Shown piece by piece: positions 1 through 9,666 of a stretch of DNA of 64,000 bases. Every line of letters starts with the position of its first letter. The first letter of the stretch is position 1. This stretch comes from Gammaproteobacteria bacterium (GTDB taxonomy: Bacteria > Pseudomonadota > Gammaproteobacteria > Pseudomonadales > Halieaceae), in assembly GCA_030431585.1 (NCBI GenBank), contig JAUIIQ010000002.1, forward strand, positions 1 through 64,000, written 5' to 3'. Below the pieces are notes generated by a model. That model was not told the origin of the DNA. It was given only the letters and a program-made list of their open reading frames with translations, and ran no database searches. The position numbers and the translations under genes are program-made.

Positions 1-2
1 GT

Positions 3-182
3 GTGCTCGATGCAGAGTCGGTGAAGCGGCTGAACCGTTCGTCGCAAGTGCGCGCCGAGGGAGGGAGCGAAACGGCGCTTTTCCGGTTCGCGACCGACGG
101 AGGGAACCCCAGCGGGGCGCGTGTACCAGACGGGCGGTTCAGGCACTTCAGCGACGGCTTCGGCGCGTCACAGGGAGCATAG
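3..182 (+). CDS. possible C-terminal fragment of an unidentified CDS truncated by the window edge
   Basis: Frame 3 is open from the edge to TAG at 180-182 (VLDAESVKRLNRSSQVRAEGGSETALFRFATDGGNPSGARVPDGRFRHFSDGFGASQGA*). No family recognised; frame 2 is also open, so this is uncertain. Confidence 0.3.
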   Translation: MLDAESVKRLNRSSQVRAEGGSETALFRFATDGGNPSGARVPDGRFRHFSDGFGASQGA

Positions 183-212
183 GTAGTGGATAGTGATGTC
201 GAAATGGAAGAA

Positions 213-294
213 GGCCGCTGTGATCGTGGTATACCCCCGAAAGGGAGTCAAAGCGGGTTCGACCGCTCGGGGGTATACCACGATTGCAGCGGCC
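213..294. repeat. long inverted repeat (28-bp arms, 2 mismatches; inner 18 bp perfect)
   Basis: atcgtggtatacccccga (223-240) is the exact reverse complement of tcgggggtataccacgat (267-284). Arms extend outward to 213 and 294 with 2 mismatches. A further outer pair gtggatag (186-193)/ctatccac (312-319) brackets it. Confidence 0.85.
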
Positions 295-348
295 GCTCAG
301 CTGGAAAGTGTCTATCCACCAGGCAACCCCGCTAATCTGCGAAGAGCC

Positions 349-374
349 AAAAAAAGGCCAGCACGGGGCTGGCC
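349..374 (-). terminator. rho-independent terminator of the DUF533 gene
   Basis: On the minus strand: ggccagc-loop-gctggcc stem (356-362/368-374) followed by a 7-T run (349-355), just after the stop at 397. Confidence 0.85.
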
Positions 375-396
375 AGAGGGGGGAATAGGGATTTTG

Positions 397-1122
397 CTAG
401 GCGGCGCCAATCGCAGCTGGGTTGGTCGTGTTCTCCAGACTGCGTTGCGCCTGCTGGCGAATCTGCGCAGCGAGGCCTGCTGGCAGGCTCATTGCCAGCG
501 CGAGCTGATCGAGATAGGCGCGTTCTCTCGGGTCATCCTCGTCAATAGCCAGGCAGGATGCCGTGTACAGCTCTGCCTTCTGTTCCAGTCCGTCGATGCC
601 ATGCGCAACATCATTTACGGTGAGTGGTCGGCGCAGCAGGTCAAGAACCAGCGCTTTGAGATCAGGCGACAGCTGCATAGTTTCGATGGCACTGAAAATG
701 CGCTCCTGCTCGGCACTGTCGATATGACCGTCTGCTTTGGCCGCAGCGATCATGGCGGTGACAACGCGCATTTCGAAGCCACTGTCCGCCTCCTGCGATG
801 AGTTACCCGACGGTGTGTAAGCCGGTGCAGTGGCCACAGCAGGAAAATGCGGTGGGGCCGCCCCAGGCGCTTGCCGCCAATTCTGCAGGGCGCGGTAAGC
901 CAGACCGCCGACCACGGCAGCGCCTCCGTAGCCAGCTGCCTTCCCGGCGAACTTGCGTGCCTTCTTGCTGCCCAGAAGCAGTGCCACCACACCGCCGGCT
1001 GCTGCTCCGCCCATCAGGCCACCGGGCAGGCTGCTGCCCGATGCCGGCTGTGTGGGAGGCTGTTGGTGCTGGTTGGTGTTGCCACCTATAAATTGGCCCA
1101 GAAGATCCTGAAAATTGTTCAT
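397..1122 (-). CDS. DUF533 / YebE-family TerB-like protein
   Basis: 241 aa; Gly/Ala-rich hydrophobic stretch then TerB-like helical domain (MRVVTAMIAAAKADGHIDSAEQERIF). Confidence 0.8.
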   Translation of the reverse strand: MNNFQDLLGQFIGGNTNQHQQPPTQPASGSSLPGGLMGGAAAGGVVALLLGSKKARKFAGKAAGYGGAAVVGGLAYRALQNWRQAPGAAPPHFPAVATAPAYTPSGNSSQEADSGFEMRVVTAMIAAAKADGHIDSAEQERIFSAIETMQLSPDLKALVLDLLRRPLTVNDVAHGIDGLEQKAELYTASCLAIDEDDPRERAYLDQLALAMSLPAGLAAQIRQQAQRSLENTTNPAAIGAA

Positions 1123-1151
1123 GGTGCTGCACTCCTTGCGACTGCCGTCGC

Positions 1152-1820
1152 CTAGTCCTGGCCGCCCATAGCACCCAGGAGGTGCAACAGGCTGGTGAAC
1201 AGGTTGAAGATGGCTACGTACAGGGTGACTGTCGCCATGATGTAGTTGGTCTCCCCGCCGTGAATGATATTGCTGGTCTCATACAGGATCAGCCCGGACA
1301 TCAACAGTACGAACATCGCCGACACACTCAGCGCCAGCGCCGGAATTGAAAAGAAGATGGCGCCCAGGCCACACAGGAAGGCGACAATAATACCTACCAT
1401 CAGAAAACCGCCCATGAAGCTGAAATCCTTGCGGCTGACCAGGGCGTAGCCGGACAAGGCAAGGAAGACAATAGACGTGCCGGCCATAGCTGTCATGATG
1501 AGCCCGCTGCCATTGGGCAGGCTGAGGTAAGCGTTGAGTATTGGGCCCAGGGTCAAGCCCATGAAGCCGGTCAGGGCGAACACACACAGCAGGCCCCATG
1601 CCGAGTTACGCAGTTTGGTCACGGCCCAGAGCAGGCCGAAGTAGCCCGCCAGCGTCAGTATTAATCCCGGATGGGGCAGTTGCAGGGCCATGGACAGGCC
1701 TGCTGTCATGGCGCTGAAAAGCAGGGTCATGGACAGCAGCGTGTAGGTGTTGCGCAGGACCCGGTTGGTGGCCAGCGCCTGCTCTGGCGCAGCGGTTTGG
1801 TTCAGCATTTGAGAGCTCAT
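1152..1820 (-). CDS. Bax inhibitor-1 / YccA family membrane protein
   Basis: MSSQMLNQTAAPEQALATNRVLRNTYTLLSMTLLFSAMTAG..., multi-TM. Start moved to the ATG at 1820, within the longer ORF 1152..1946. Confidence 0.85.
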   Translation of the reverse strand: MSSQMLNQTAAPEQALATNRVLRNTYTLLSMTLLFSAMTAGLSMALQLPHPGLILTLAGYFGLLWAVTKLRNSAWGLLCVFALTGFMGLTLGPILNAYLSLPNGSGLIMTAMAGTSIVFLALSGYALVSRKDFSFMGGFLMVGIIVAFLCGLGAIFFSIPALALSVSAMFVLLMSGLILYETSNIIHGGETNYIMATVTLYVAIFNLFTSLLHLLGAMGGQD

Positions 1821-1830
1821 GGGTTTCTCC

Positions 1831-2214
1831 TCATACCTGTACAAGGTTGTGTTCGGCTCGCGCGTCCGCGGTCGACGTTGCTCGTGACGCCCGGGTATTG
1901 CGCTGGTGGCGGATGCGCTGCCGTGACAGGCGTCGGGTAACGGCACGCCCGGCCCGGTCTACAGCGCGATTGATAGCGACATACATATCCAACTCAGTAT
2001 CTTCCACTACTACATCCTGCATGCGTGGCAGCACGATGTGGATGTGACAGCATTTATCTGCACCTCCCCTGGGACCGTTGACGTCACTGATGCGCACCTG
2101 GATCTGCTGGATTTGCTCATAGCGAGGGCTGAGTGCGAAGTCCAGGCGCCGCCGTATGTGTGTCGCCAGCGCCTCGGTGAGCTGAAAATCCCTTGCCTGT
2201 AAATCGATGTTCAT
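1831..2214 (-). CDS. HPF/RaiA (S30AE)-family ribosome-associated protein
   Basis: MNIDLQARDFQLTEALATHIRRRLDFAL... with ELDMYVAINRAVDRAGRAVTR, typical of HPF/RaiA. Confidence 0.8.
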   Translation of the reverse strand: MNIDLQARDFQLTEALATHIRRRLDFALSPRYEQIQQIQVRISDVNGPRGGADKCCHIHIVLPRMQDVVVEDTELDMYVAINRAVDRAGRAVTRRLSRQRIRHQRNTRASRATSTADARAEHNLVQV

Positions 2215-2320
2215 GCTGCCTCCCGCCGGTTTCCGAGATTGCTAGATTATGCTGTGCATTGGCTATGGAATAGTCGTATATTTGTTGTTACTTGTTCGAA
2301 ATTACCGAAGGGTTTGGTCA

Positions 2321-3211
2321 GTGATAAATTACAAGCATTTGCATTATTTCTGGGTGGTTGCCAAGCGTGGCGGGGTAACCCGGGCCAGCGAAACGCTGCA
2401 CATCACGCCACAGACGATCAGTGGCCAGATCAGCCTGTTGGAAGATAAGCTGGGTGAGGCTTTGTTCCAGAAGGTAGGGCGTAACCTCGAGTTGACGGAA
2501 GTGGGACGAGTGGTACTCAGCTATGCGGATGAGATTTTCTCGCTGGGCGGTGAACTCGAAGAAGTGGTGCACAATATGCCTTCCGCGCGGCCTATCACTT
2601 TCAAGGTAGGTATCGCCGATGTAGTGCCCAAGACAATCTCCTATCGCTTGCTGTCGCCGGCACTTGAGTTGGCTGAGCCAGTGCGCATTGTCTGCCGGGA
2701 AAATAGTCTCGATCTGCTGTTGGCAGACCTTGCTTTGCACAAAATCGATATGGTCATTGCCGACGGACCCATTCCCTCAGGCGTGAAAATTCGTGGTTTC
2801 AATCACGCCCTGGGCCAAAGCGGAGTGACCTTCCTGGCAACCGAGGCGCTGGTAAGCGCGCTGCAGGGTACCTTTCCGCAGAATCTTGACGGTGCGCCCC
2901 TATTGCTGCCCAGCGATACCAACCTGGTGCAGTCCCGTTTACTCAACTGGTTTGATAGCCAGCATATTCACCCCTTGGTTGTAGGCGAATTTGACGACAG
3001 CGCACTGATGAAGGTATTCGGGCAGGCAGGCAAGGGTGTGTTTGTCGCGCCAACGGCCATCGCCGACGAAATATGCAAGCAATACGCTGTGCAGACCGTT
3101 GGCAGTATCGACGAGGTCAGTGAGGAATTCTTCGCCATTTCCCTGGAGCGCAGAATCACCCACCCTGCGGTTGTGGCGATTACCGAAGCGGCGCGCGCCT
3201 GGCTCAACTGA
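2321..3211 (+). CDS. nhaR: LysR-family transcriptional activator NhaR
   Basis: GTG start, MINYKHLHYFWVVAKRGGVTRASETLHITPQTISGQISLLEDKLGEALFQKVGR; NhaR-like along its length. Confidence 0.85.
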   Translation: MINYKHLHYFWVVAKRGGVTRASETLHITPQTISGQISLLEDKLGEALFQKVGRNLELTEVGRVVLSYADEIFSLGGELEEVVHNMPSARPITFKVGIADVVPKTISYRLLSPALELAEPVRIVCRENSLDLLLADLALHKIDMVIADGPIPSGVKIRGFNHALGQSGVTFLATEALVSALQGTFPQNLDGAPLLLPSDTNLVQSRLLNWFDSQHIHPLVVGEFDDSALMKVFGQAGKGVFVAPTAIADEICKQYAVQTVGSIDEVSEEFFAISLERRITHPAVVAITEAARAWLN

Positions 3212-3271
3212 GTATTGGACCTGGCAGCCCGCTTGGTTCAGAATTCGCCTCGTTGATTCACAGGAGCAGGC

Positions 3272-3838
3272 ATGTCTACGACTAGCAGAACAAATCTGAT
3301 CAAAGCCCATCTTATGCTGGCGACCTTTATCTTCCCCGCCGTATTGATGTTTCTGATCACGGGCGGGTTGTACACCTGGGGTATTAAAGGCTCGTACGAC
3401 ACACGGGAGTATACGCTGGCTTTGTCCGAGCCTCTCACTCCTGACCAGCCGGCGTTACAGGCTATGGTCCAGGGAGAACTGCGCAAGCTGGCGGTAGCTG
3501 ACCCAGCCGGTGCCGCAAAGGTGAAGAAAGCCGGTAACTCTTTTGTTTTTGAATGGACGGGATCGCAGCGGGATGTGTTGCTGGAACCGACTGACGATGC
3601 ACTCAGTGCGCGTTTGACGGTCAAGGAAACCACCTGGTACCGGAATCTGGTGCAGTTGCACAAAGCTAAAGGCGGGCAATTATTCAAGGTATATGCCGCT
3701 TTTCTGGCGACGGGGCTTTTTCTGGTGCTGTTCACCGGGTTGCTGATGGCGCTGCAGATGCCGAAGTATCGACGCATGGCGGTCATCTCAGCTCTGTCAG
3801 GCCTGTTGGTCTTCGGTCTCGCGGTGGTTGCCAGCTGA
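3272..3838 (+). CDS. PepSY-associated TM-like small membrane protein (hypothetical)
   Basis: 188 aa with N-terminal TM, extracytoplasmic domain, two C-terminal TMs. Confidence 0.6.
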   Translation: MSTTSRTNLIKAHLMLATFIFPAVLMFLITGGLYTWGIKGSYDTREYTLALSEPLTPDQPALQAMVQGELRKLAVADPAGAAKVKKAGNSFVFEWTGSQRDVLLEPTDDALSARLTVKETTWYRNLVQLHKAKGGQLFKVYAAFLATGLFLVLFTGLLMALQMPKYRRMAVISALSGLLVFGLAVVAS

Positions 3839-3905
3839 CGCGAGCTATCATTTTCACGCTGGCGATTGCCAGCTTCTATACAGATTACAGCACTGAGGAT
3901 TAAAC

Positions 3906-5207
3906 ATGAGTGACCTGTTAACAGCGCCGCTGGAGCTGCCTTGTGGCGCCGTGCTGCCAAATCGCATCGCCAAGGCGGCCATGACCGAAGGGCTTGCCGA
4001 TGCCGATGGTGTGCCAACGCCGGCCCTTGAGCGTCTTTATGGGCTCTGGTCTGATGGCGGTGCCGGCATGTTGCTGACCGGTAATGTGCAGGTGGATGCG
4101 GACCATCTGGAACGACCCGGCAATGTGATTATCGACCGCGAACCTGATGCGGCGATGCGCGCGGCGCTGGCCAGTTGGGCGAAGGCGGCAAGCCGCAATG
4201 GTAACCATGTCTGGGCCCAGATCAGTCATGCGGGCCGGCAGACACAAAAAGTGGTCAACCCTCATCCGAAGGCCCCTTCCGCGGTAAAACTGGGGCTCCC
4301 GGGTGGGCAGTTCGGTCAACCGGTCGCCCTGACCACTGCCGAAATAGAAGAGATTGTGCGGCGCTTTGCTTTGGCCGCCGCGGCGCTCAAAGAGGCCGGC
4401 TTCCAGGGTGTGCAGATACACGCCGCGCACGGCTACTTGTTTTCCCAGTTCCTGAGTCCGCGCAGCAATCAGCGCGATGATGCCTACGGCGGTTCACTGG
4501 AGAACCGGGCGAGGATTTTGCTGGACACGCTGGGGGCAGTCCGTGCTGCAGTGGGGCCTGCCTTTCCCGTGGCGGTAAAACTTAACAGCGCCGATTTCCA
4601 GAAGGGGGGCTTCGCCTTTGAAGACAGTGTGCAGGTTGCCCAGTGGCTGGAGCAAAATGGCGTTGATCTGATTGAGATATCCGGTGGCACCTATGAGCAG
4701 CCCAAACTCCTGGGCGTTGAAGGTGTTGAGGTGGAAGAGAAGCAGAACCTGGCGCTGTCGACCCAGAAGCGCGAGGCTTACTTCGTTGATTTTGCCAAAG
4801 CCATGCACGAGAAAGTCTCCGTACCATTGATGGTCACCGGCGGCTTCCGCTTACGCGCGGCCATGGAGAGTGCGCTTGCCAGCGGTGGGGCTGACCTGAT
4901 AGGCCTGGGTCGCCCCCTGTGTGTCGATACCGATGCCCCGGCGCAATTACTCAAGGGCGCGGCTGAGCTGCCGCGTTATGAAGATTCGCTGGCGCTGTTA
5001 CCCCCCTGGTTGTCCTTTTTGCAGGCGTCGAAAACCATCAAGACCATGGCCACCTTTTCGGTGCAGTACTGGTTTTATGCGCAATTGGAAGAACTGGGCC
5101 AACGCGGTGTGGCGCAGCCTGGCATGTCTGTATGGAAGGCCACCAGGAACCTGATGGCCTTGCAAAAACGGCAGTTGAAGGAGCGGGCTGCCAGACGCGC
5201 GCGCTGA
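3906..5207 (+). CDS. NADH:flavin oxidoreductase / Old Yellow Enzyme family
   Basis: LPNRIAKAAMTEGLAD, GVQIHAAHGYLFSQFLSPRSNQRDDAYGGSLENRARILL. Confidence 0.9.
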   Translation: MSDLLTAPLELPCGAVLPNRIAKAAMTEGLADADGVPTPALERLYGLWSDGGAGMLLTGNVQVDADHLERPGNVIIDREPDAAMRAALASWAKAASRNGNHVWAQISHAGRQTQKVVNPHPKAPSAVKLGLPGGQFGQPVALTTAEIEEIVRRFALAAAALKEAGFQGVQIHAAHGYLFSQFLSPRSNQRDDAYGGSLENRARILLDTLGAVRAAVGPAFPVAVKLNSADFQKGGFAFEDSVQVAQWLEQNGVDLIEISGGTYEQPKLLGVEGVEVEEKQNLALSTQKREAYFVDFAKAMHEKVSVPLMVTGGFRLRAAMESALASGGADLIGLGRPLCVDTDAPAQLLKGAAELPRYEDSLALLPPWLSFLQASKTIKTMATFSVQYWFYAQLEELGQRGVAQPGMSVWKATRNLMALQKRQLKERAARRAR

Positions 5208-5232
5208 ACGACAGGGCGCGCAGTCGCTACAA

Positions 5233-5763
5233 CTATAGCGCGGGAATGCGCAGTTGCTGGCCGGGATAGATTTTGTCGGGGTCAGTCAACATGGGCTTGT
5301 TGGCCTCAAAGATAAGCGGGTACTTGTTGGCCGAGCCATAATGTTCCTGGGCGATTTTGCCCAGCGTATCCCCTGCTTTCACAGTATAGAAAGTGGACGC
5401 AGTGCCTGCTTCCGGCGTCGCAGCGGCCGGCGTTGCAACCTCTTCCTGTGCAGGAACCTGCAACTGGCAGTCTACCTTGTCTATGCCATACTGGTTCCCG
5501 GCGCACAGCACCATTTTTTCCAGCGCCTCCTGGTTGGGGGCGGAGCCGGTGAGCGTGGCAACACTGCCGTCAACGTTCACCGCTACCTGCTCGCCATCGA
5601 TATCGAGCCTGGCAATGGCACTGCTGATCTGTTCACCCCGCAGTTGATTCACTCGTTCTGGTGAAACGGTCGTGGTGCTGGTGAGCGCTTCGTCGGTGGT
5701 GCTGCCCATCGCCTTCTCTGCGAGGGCTTCGCCGGCGTCCTTGATAAAGTCGAATAATCCCAT
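5233..5763 (-). CDS. BON + LysM domain protein (YgaU/Kbp-like)
   Basis: MGLFDFIKDAGEALAEKA...; C-terminal LysM FYTVKAGDTLGKIAQEHYGSANKYPLIFEANKPML. Confidence 0.9.
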   Translation of the reverse strand: MGLFDFIKDAGEALAEKAMGSTTDEALTSTTTVSPERVNQLRGEQISSAIARLDIDGEQVAVNVDGSVATLTGSAPNQEALEKMVLCAGNQYGIDKVDCQLQVPAQEEVATPAAATPEAGTASTFYTVKAGDTLGKIAQEHYGSANKYPLIFEANKPMLTDPDKIYPGQQLRIPAL

Positions 5764-6005
5764 TTTCTTGTCCTTGTGAGGTGGTTGTTCCGGGTCGCCG
5801 ACACTGCCGCGGGAGGCAGGTCACTGATTCCTTTCTATGTATAGACCAGATGGTGCCGTGGTGTCGAGTGTCCCGGGCAGGAATGGTTGAGGTAGGCACT
5901 TCTCAATGCCTATACTGAAGATAAGTGGCTGGGCCAGAATTGGCAAGATACGACACCCTCAAGAGTGCTGGTGGCGTCCCGGCCTGGACTCCTCGAGAGC
6001 GGGAA

Positions 6006-7844
6006 ATGGCTATGGCGATAAAACAACTGTTGGTGAGCATACTTTTGACTGGCTCGGTTGGCGCTGCGCTGGCCACCGAGCCTGCCTACCCGACGAGGGC
6101 CCTTTTTGGTGATACCCATGTGCATACTGGCTGGTCCGCTGACGCCGGGATGGATGGCGCGATCATCGACCCGGTGACAGCCTATCGGTTTGCACGGGGC
6201 GAGGAGGTTCATTCCAATACCGGGGTCAGGACCCGGCTTGCGCGCCCCTACGACTGGTTCATGATTACTGACCACTCCGATGGTATGGGAACCATCAACG
6301 AGATCGTCGCCGGTCACCCGGACATGATGGCCGTACCCACACTCAAGCGTTGGCGCCAGGCCATTATGGAGGGCGGGAAAGCCGCGGCCTCGGCCAAAAG
6401 TGAGCTGGTTCGTATGCAGTCCAACGGAGAGCTGCCGCGCGAAGTCACCGACCCCAAATGGATGGCCAGCGCCTGGGAGCAAACAGTCGATGCGGCGGAA
6501 CAATTCTACCAACCCGGTGAATTCACCACGTTTATAGCCTACGAGTGGACGGTGAACTCGGACGGCGGCGACAACCTGCATCGCAACGTGATTTTCCGCG
6601 ATGGAGCCAAGAGAACCCGTCGGCTGACACCGCTGACCACCTTTGTGACCCAGGACCCGGCTGACCTCTGGGCGTGGATGCAGGACTACGAGCAAAGCAC
6701 GGGAGGCGAGGTGCTGGCTATCCCCCACAACGGCAACATGTCCAATGGACGCATGTTCGAGGAGCAGCAGTTTGACGGCTCGCCGGTGACGGCTGAATGG
6801 GCACAGATGCGGGCGCGTTATGAGCCCCTGTATGAACTTACCCAGATCAAGGGGCAGAGTGAGTCTCATCCCAGCCTGTCTCCCGGCGACGATTTCGCTG
6901 CCTGGGACCTTTGGGACAGGGGCAACCTTATCCTGAAATCCAAACCTGCCGGATCCTACCCCGGGGAGTACTGGCGTGAGGCGCTGAAAGTGGGCATGCG
7001 TATTGAGCGCGAGCTGGGGGTGAACCCGTTCCGCTATGGCGCCAATGGCGCCACCGATACCCACACCGGCCTCTCCACCCCGGATGAAGACAACTTCTGG
7101 GGCAAGTTCAAGACCCTGGAGCCGCGAGCGGACCGTTGGAACTTCCCGGTGCTGGAGGGAGTGTCTGACAGTTACATGGGCTGGGAGCAAGCGGCAGCGG
7201 GCACCATGGGTGTGTGGGCCACAGCCAATACCCGTGAGGCGATATGGGATGCGATGAAACGTCGTGAAACCTATGCCACCACCGGCCCACGCATGACCCT
7301 CAGGCTGTTTGCCGGTTACGAGTTCAGTGACGCTGACCTGCGGGCCGACCTGGCCAGTGTCGGTTACGCCCGCGGCGTGCCTATGGGCGCTGATCTTCTC
7401 CCGGACAAGGCGGGCAGGGCGCCCAGCTTCCTCGTCGCTGCCATGCGTGACCCGCAGGGCGCCAATCTGGACCGCATACAACTGATCAAGGGCTGGGTGG
7501 ATGCCCAGGGCAAGACCCACGAGAGAATTTACGATCTGGCATGGTCTGGCGACAGGCAACCCGGCGCAGATGGCAAACTGCCGCCAGTGGGCAACACCGT
7601 AAACCTTGAAACAGCCCGCTTCCAGAACAGCATTGGCGCCCCGGAACTGATGGCGAGCTGGACCGACCCGGAGTTCGATCCCGGGCAAAGCGCTTACTAT
7701 TACCTCAGGGTGCTGGAAATTCCCACGCCGCGCTGGACCTTGTATGACAAGGTTCGCCTGGGTGCCCAACCCGACGACTCAGTACCGCTGGTGCACCAGG
7801 AGCGCGGGTTCAGCTCACCGGTGTGGTACTCCCCAGGCGGGTGA
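6006..7844 (+). CDS. DUF3604 domain-containing exported protein
   Basis: Signal peptide then YPTRALFGDTHVHTGWSADAGMDGA (PHP-like HxH), DHSDGMG. Confidence 0.9.
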   Translation: MAMAIKQLLVSILLTGSVGAALATEPAYPTRALFGDTHVHTGWSADAGMDGAIIDPVTAYRFARGEEVHSNTGVRTRLARPYDWFMITDHSDGMGTINEIVAGHPDMMAVPTLKRWRQAIMEGGKAAASAKSELVRMQSNGELPREVTDPKWMASAWEQTVDAAEQFYQPGEFTTFIAYEWTVNSDGGDNLHRNVIFRDGAKRTRRLTPLTTFVTQDPADLWAWMQDYEQSTGGEVLAIPHNGNMSNGRMFEEQQFDGSPVTAEWAQMRARYEPLYELTQIKGQSESHPSLSPGDDFAAWDLWDRGNLILKSKPAGSYPGEYWREALKVGMRIERELGVNPFRYGANGATDTHTGLSTPDEDNFWGKFKTLEPRADRWNFPVLEGVSDSYMGWEQAAAGTMGVWATANTREAIWDAMKRRETYATTGPRMTLRLFAGYEFSDADLRADLASVGYARGVPMGADLLPDKAGRAPSFLVAAMRDPQGANLDRIQLIKGWVDAQGKTHERIYDLAWSGDRQPGADGKLPPVGNTVNLETARFQNSIGAPELMASWTDPEFDPGQSAYYYLRVLEIPTPRWTLYDKVRLGAQPDDSVPLVHQERGFSSPVWYSPGG

Positions 7845-7881
7845 TGAAAACGCCGGGGCGCAAAGTTGATGGGGGAGGCCT

Positions 7882-8598
7882 GTGCAGCCTCCGGAGATAA
7901 CATCCGGGCAGGCAGTCATTCAGGCGCCTGAGCATTGCGCTGGCTTGTTGATGATGGCGAGACGGCACCGGGCCTCGCACCGGGCCAGGAACCAGTGTCA
8001 GACCATTCGCCATTGGCAATCCAGCGCCGGTACCTGGTGCTACCAGACCCATATAGCTCTGGAGAATCAGCCCGGCGAACGGCTGGCCTGGCTGGCAGAG
8101 GTGTTCTACAGCGCGGCTACGCTTGCGCATCACCCCTGGTACCCGGAATTTGACGGAGGGCGCAGCCAGGAGCTGGCAGCGGCGCCTGCCAGAGGTGTCG
8201 ATCGTCATCAGCTTAGCTGGGGGCGCTTCGACCTGGGGCTGTCCTCCCCCCGCTACTATCGCCAGTTGGTATCGCTCGCGCTGCCCGCTGAACACACGGC
8301 CGTTATTGCTGCGCGCTCGGTGACAGAAGGGCCGCCCCTGCCCGAAGGCGCCGCGCTGGCCTACACGGTTGCGCCCAATGGAGAAGTGCTGCACTTTGAC
8401 GGGAAGTGCCTGCACTGGCACCACATCTGCACCACGACCGGTGCCGCTGTCCTGCCCGGTCGGCTTGACCGTTGGCTTATCAATGCCCTGCGTTTTCTGC
8501 GTGTCGATGGGGCGGAACGCAACACCTATCGACGCGAGGCGGAGCAACTGCGCGACTGGCTGCAAACGGACAACCCCGGGGTTGAGTATGCCAAGTGA
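7882..8598 (+). CDS. conserved hypothetical protein
   Basis: 238 aa ORF with good codon structure (WYRHFDL-like SWGRFDLGLSSPRYYRQLVSLALP); family not recognised. Start uncertain. Confidence 0.5.
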   Translation: MQPPEITSGQAVIQAPEHCAGLLMMARRHRASHRARNQCQTIRHWQSSAGTWCYQTHIALENQPGERLAWLAEVFYSAATLAHHPWYPEFDGGRSQELAAAPARGVDRHQLSWGRFDLGLSSPRYYRQLVSLALPAEHTAVIAARSVTEGPPLPEGAALAYTVAPNGEVLHFDGKCLHWHHICTTTGAAVLPGRLDRWLINALRFLRVDGAERNTYRREAEQLRDWLQTDNPGVEYAK

Positions 8599-8668
8599 GG
8601 CACAGTGGCGTTAACGCCGCGCTCTGAGTAGTATCTGGCCCAACACCAGCATTTATGGAAGTAGACAT

Positions 8669-9217
8669 ATGTCAGGCTCACTTCAGGACCAGCTGCTCAA
8701 GGCCGGACTCGCTGACGCGGATAAAGCGAAGAAGCTTGCCCGGGAAAAACGCAAGCAGGGCAGAATAGCCAGGAAGGGTGGCCCCGAACTGGTTGATGAG
8801 AATAAAGAGGCGGCCAGGCAGGCGCGAGCCGAGAAAATCCGGCGCGACCAGGAGCTGAACCGAAGCCTCAACAGCAAGGCCCAGCGCAAGGCCATCAACG
8901 CCCAGATCAAGCAACTGATAGAAAATAACAAACTGGAAAAAGGCCGGGGTGACATCGGCTTCAACTTCGCCGATGGCAAGAAAGTGAAGAAGGTCTACGT
9001 CAATGCCATGGAGCACAAACAGTTGTGTGCGGGGGTCCTGTCAATCGTCAAGCAGGGCGACCAGCATGAAATCGTTCCTCGCGCGGTTGCTGAAAAAATC
9101 GCGGAGCGGGATGCCGCCCGGGTGATAGAGCACGTTGTTGAGAAAGACGTGGTGCTCACCCAGGAAGAAGAAGACTGGTACAAGGACCATGAAATCCCCG
9201 ATGACCTGATGTGGTAG
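8669..9217 (+). CDS. DUF2058 (YaiL-like) protein
   Basis: MSGSLQDQLLKAGLADADKAKKLAREKRKQGR; DGKKVKKVYV. Confidence 0.88.
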   Translation: MSGSLQDQLLKAGLADADKAKKLAREKRKQGRIARKGGPELVDENKEAARQARAEKIRRDQELNRSLNSKAQRKAINAQIKQLIENNKLEKGRGDIGFNFADGKKVKKVYVNAMEHKQLCAGVLSIVKQGDQHEIVPRAVAEKIAERDAARVIEHVVEKDVVLTQEEEDWYKDHEIPDDLMW

Positions 9218-9248
9218 TCCGCTACAGCGGCTGTCGCGGACCCAATCT

Positions 9249-9626
9249 CTAGAGAAGGTGCCCGCCCAGAAGCAATAGCGCCATAACCGCATCGACAACG
9301 ATGCCCGGCAGTGAATGCTGCAGGCTGGTTTTGTCTGCCACCATTGAGTAGAGGCGAGCCAGCACCCCTACGCTCCAGGCCACGCCCAGCGTGAGATAGA
9401 CTGATGGATCGTTGAGCACCAGTGCCATGGAGCCTGCGCCCAGGTGAAGGCCGCCAAAGACGACTCGCGCTTCGGACAGCGCCATGGGGCTGGCGAGGGT
9501 GATCTGCTGGGCGTCAGTGATGAGCCGCGGTTTGAAAAAGCCGATCAGGCCGAGCAAGACGGTCAGGCATGCACCTATTCGGGGCAACCAGTCTGCAAGT
9601 GTTTCCATTATTATCATGTCCTTCAT
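9249..9626 (-). CDS. small 4-TM protein, DUF4345-like
   Basis: 125 aa, hydrophobic; SEARVVFGGLHLGAGSMAL resembles the DUF4345 pattern. Confidence 0.6.
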   Translation of the reverse strand: MKDMIIMETLADWLPRIGACLTVLLGLIGFFKPRLITDAQQITLASPMALSEARVVFGGLHLGAGSMALVLNDPSVYLTLGVAWSVGVLARLYSMVADKTSLQHSLPGIVVDAVMALLLLGGHLL

Positions 9627-9666
9627 CCGGGAACATCACAGCCTAGCAACAGACGGAATAAAAATC

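Noticed and set aside
193-801. 202-aa plus-strand ORF
   Set aside because: Runs through the inverted repeat and then antisense to the DUF533 gene; composition not protein-like.
5910-7769. 619-aa ORF on the minus strand
   Set aside because: Exact antisense shadow of the DUF3604 gene. Composition is His/Pro/Gly/Arg-rich and not family-like; a GC-rich codon artefact.
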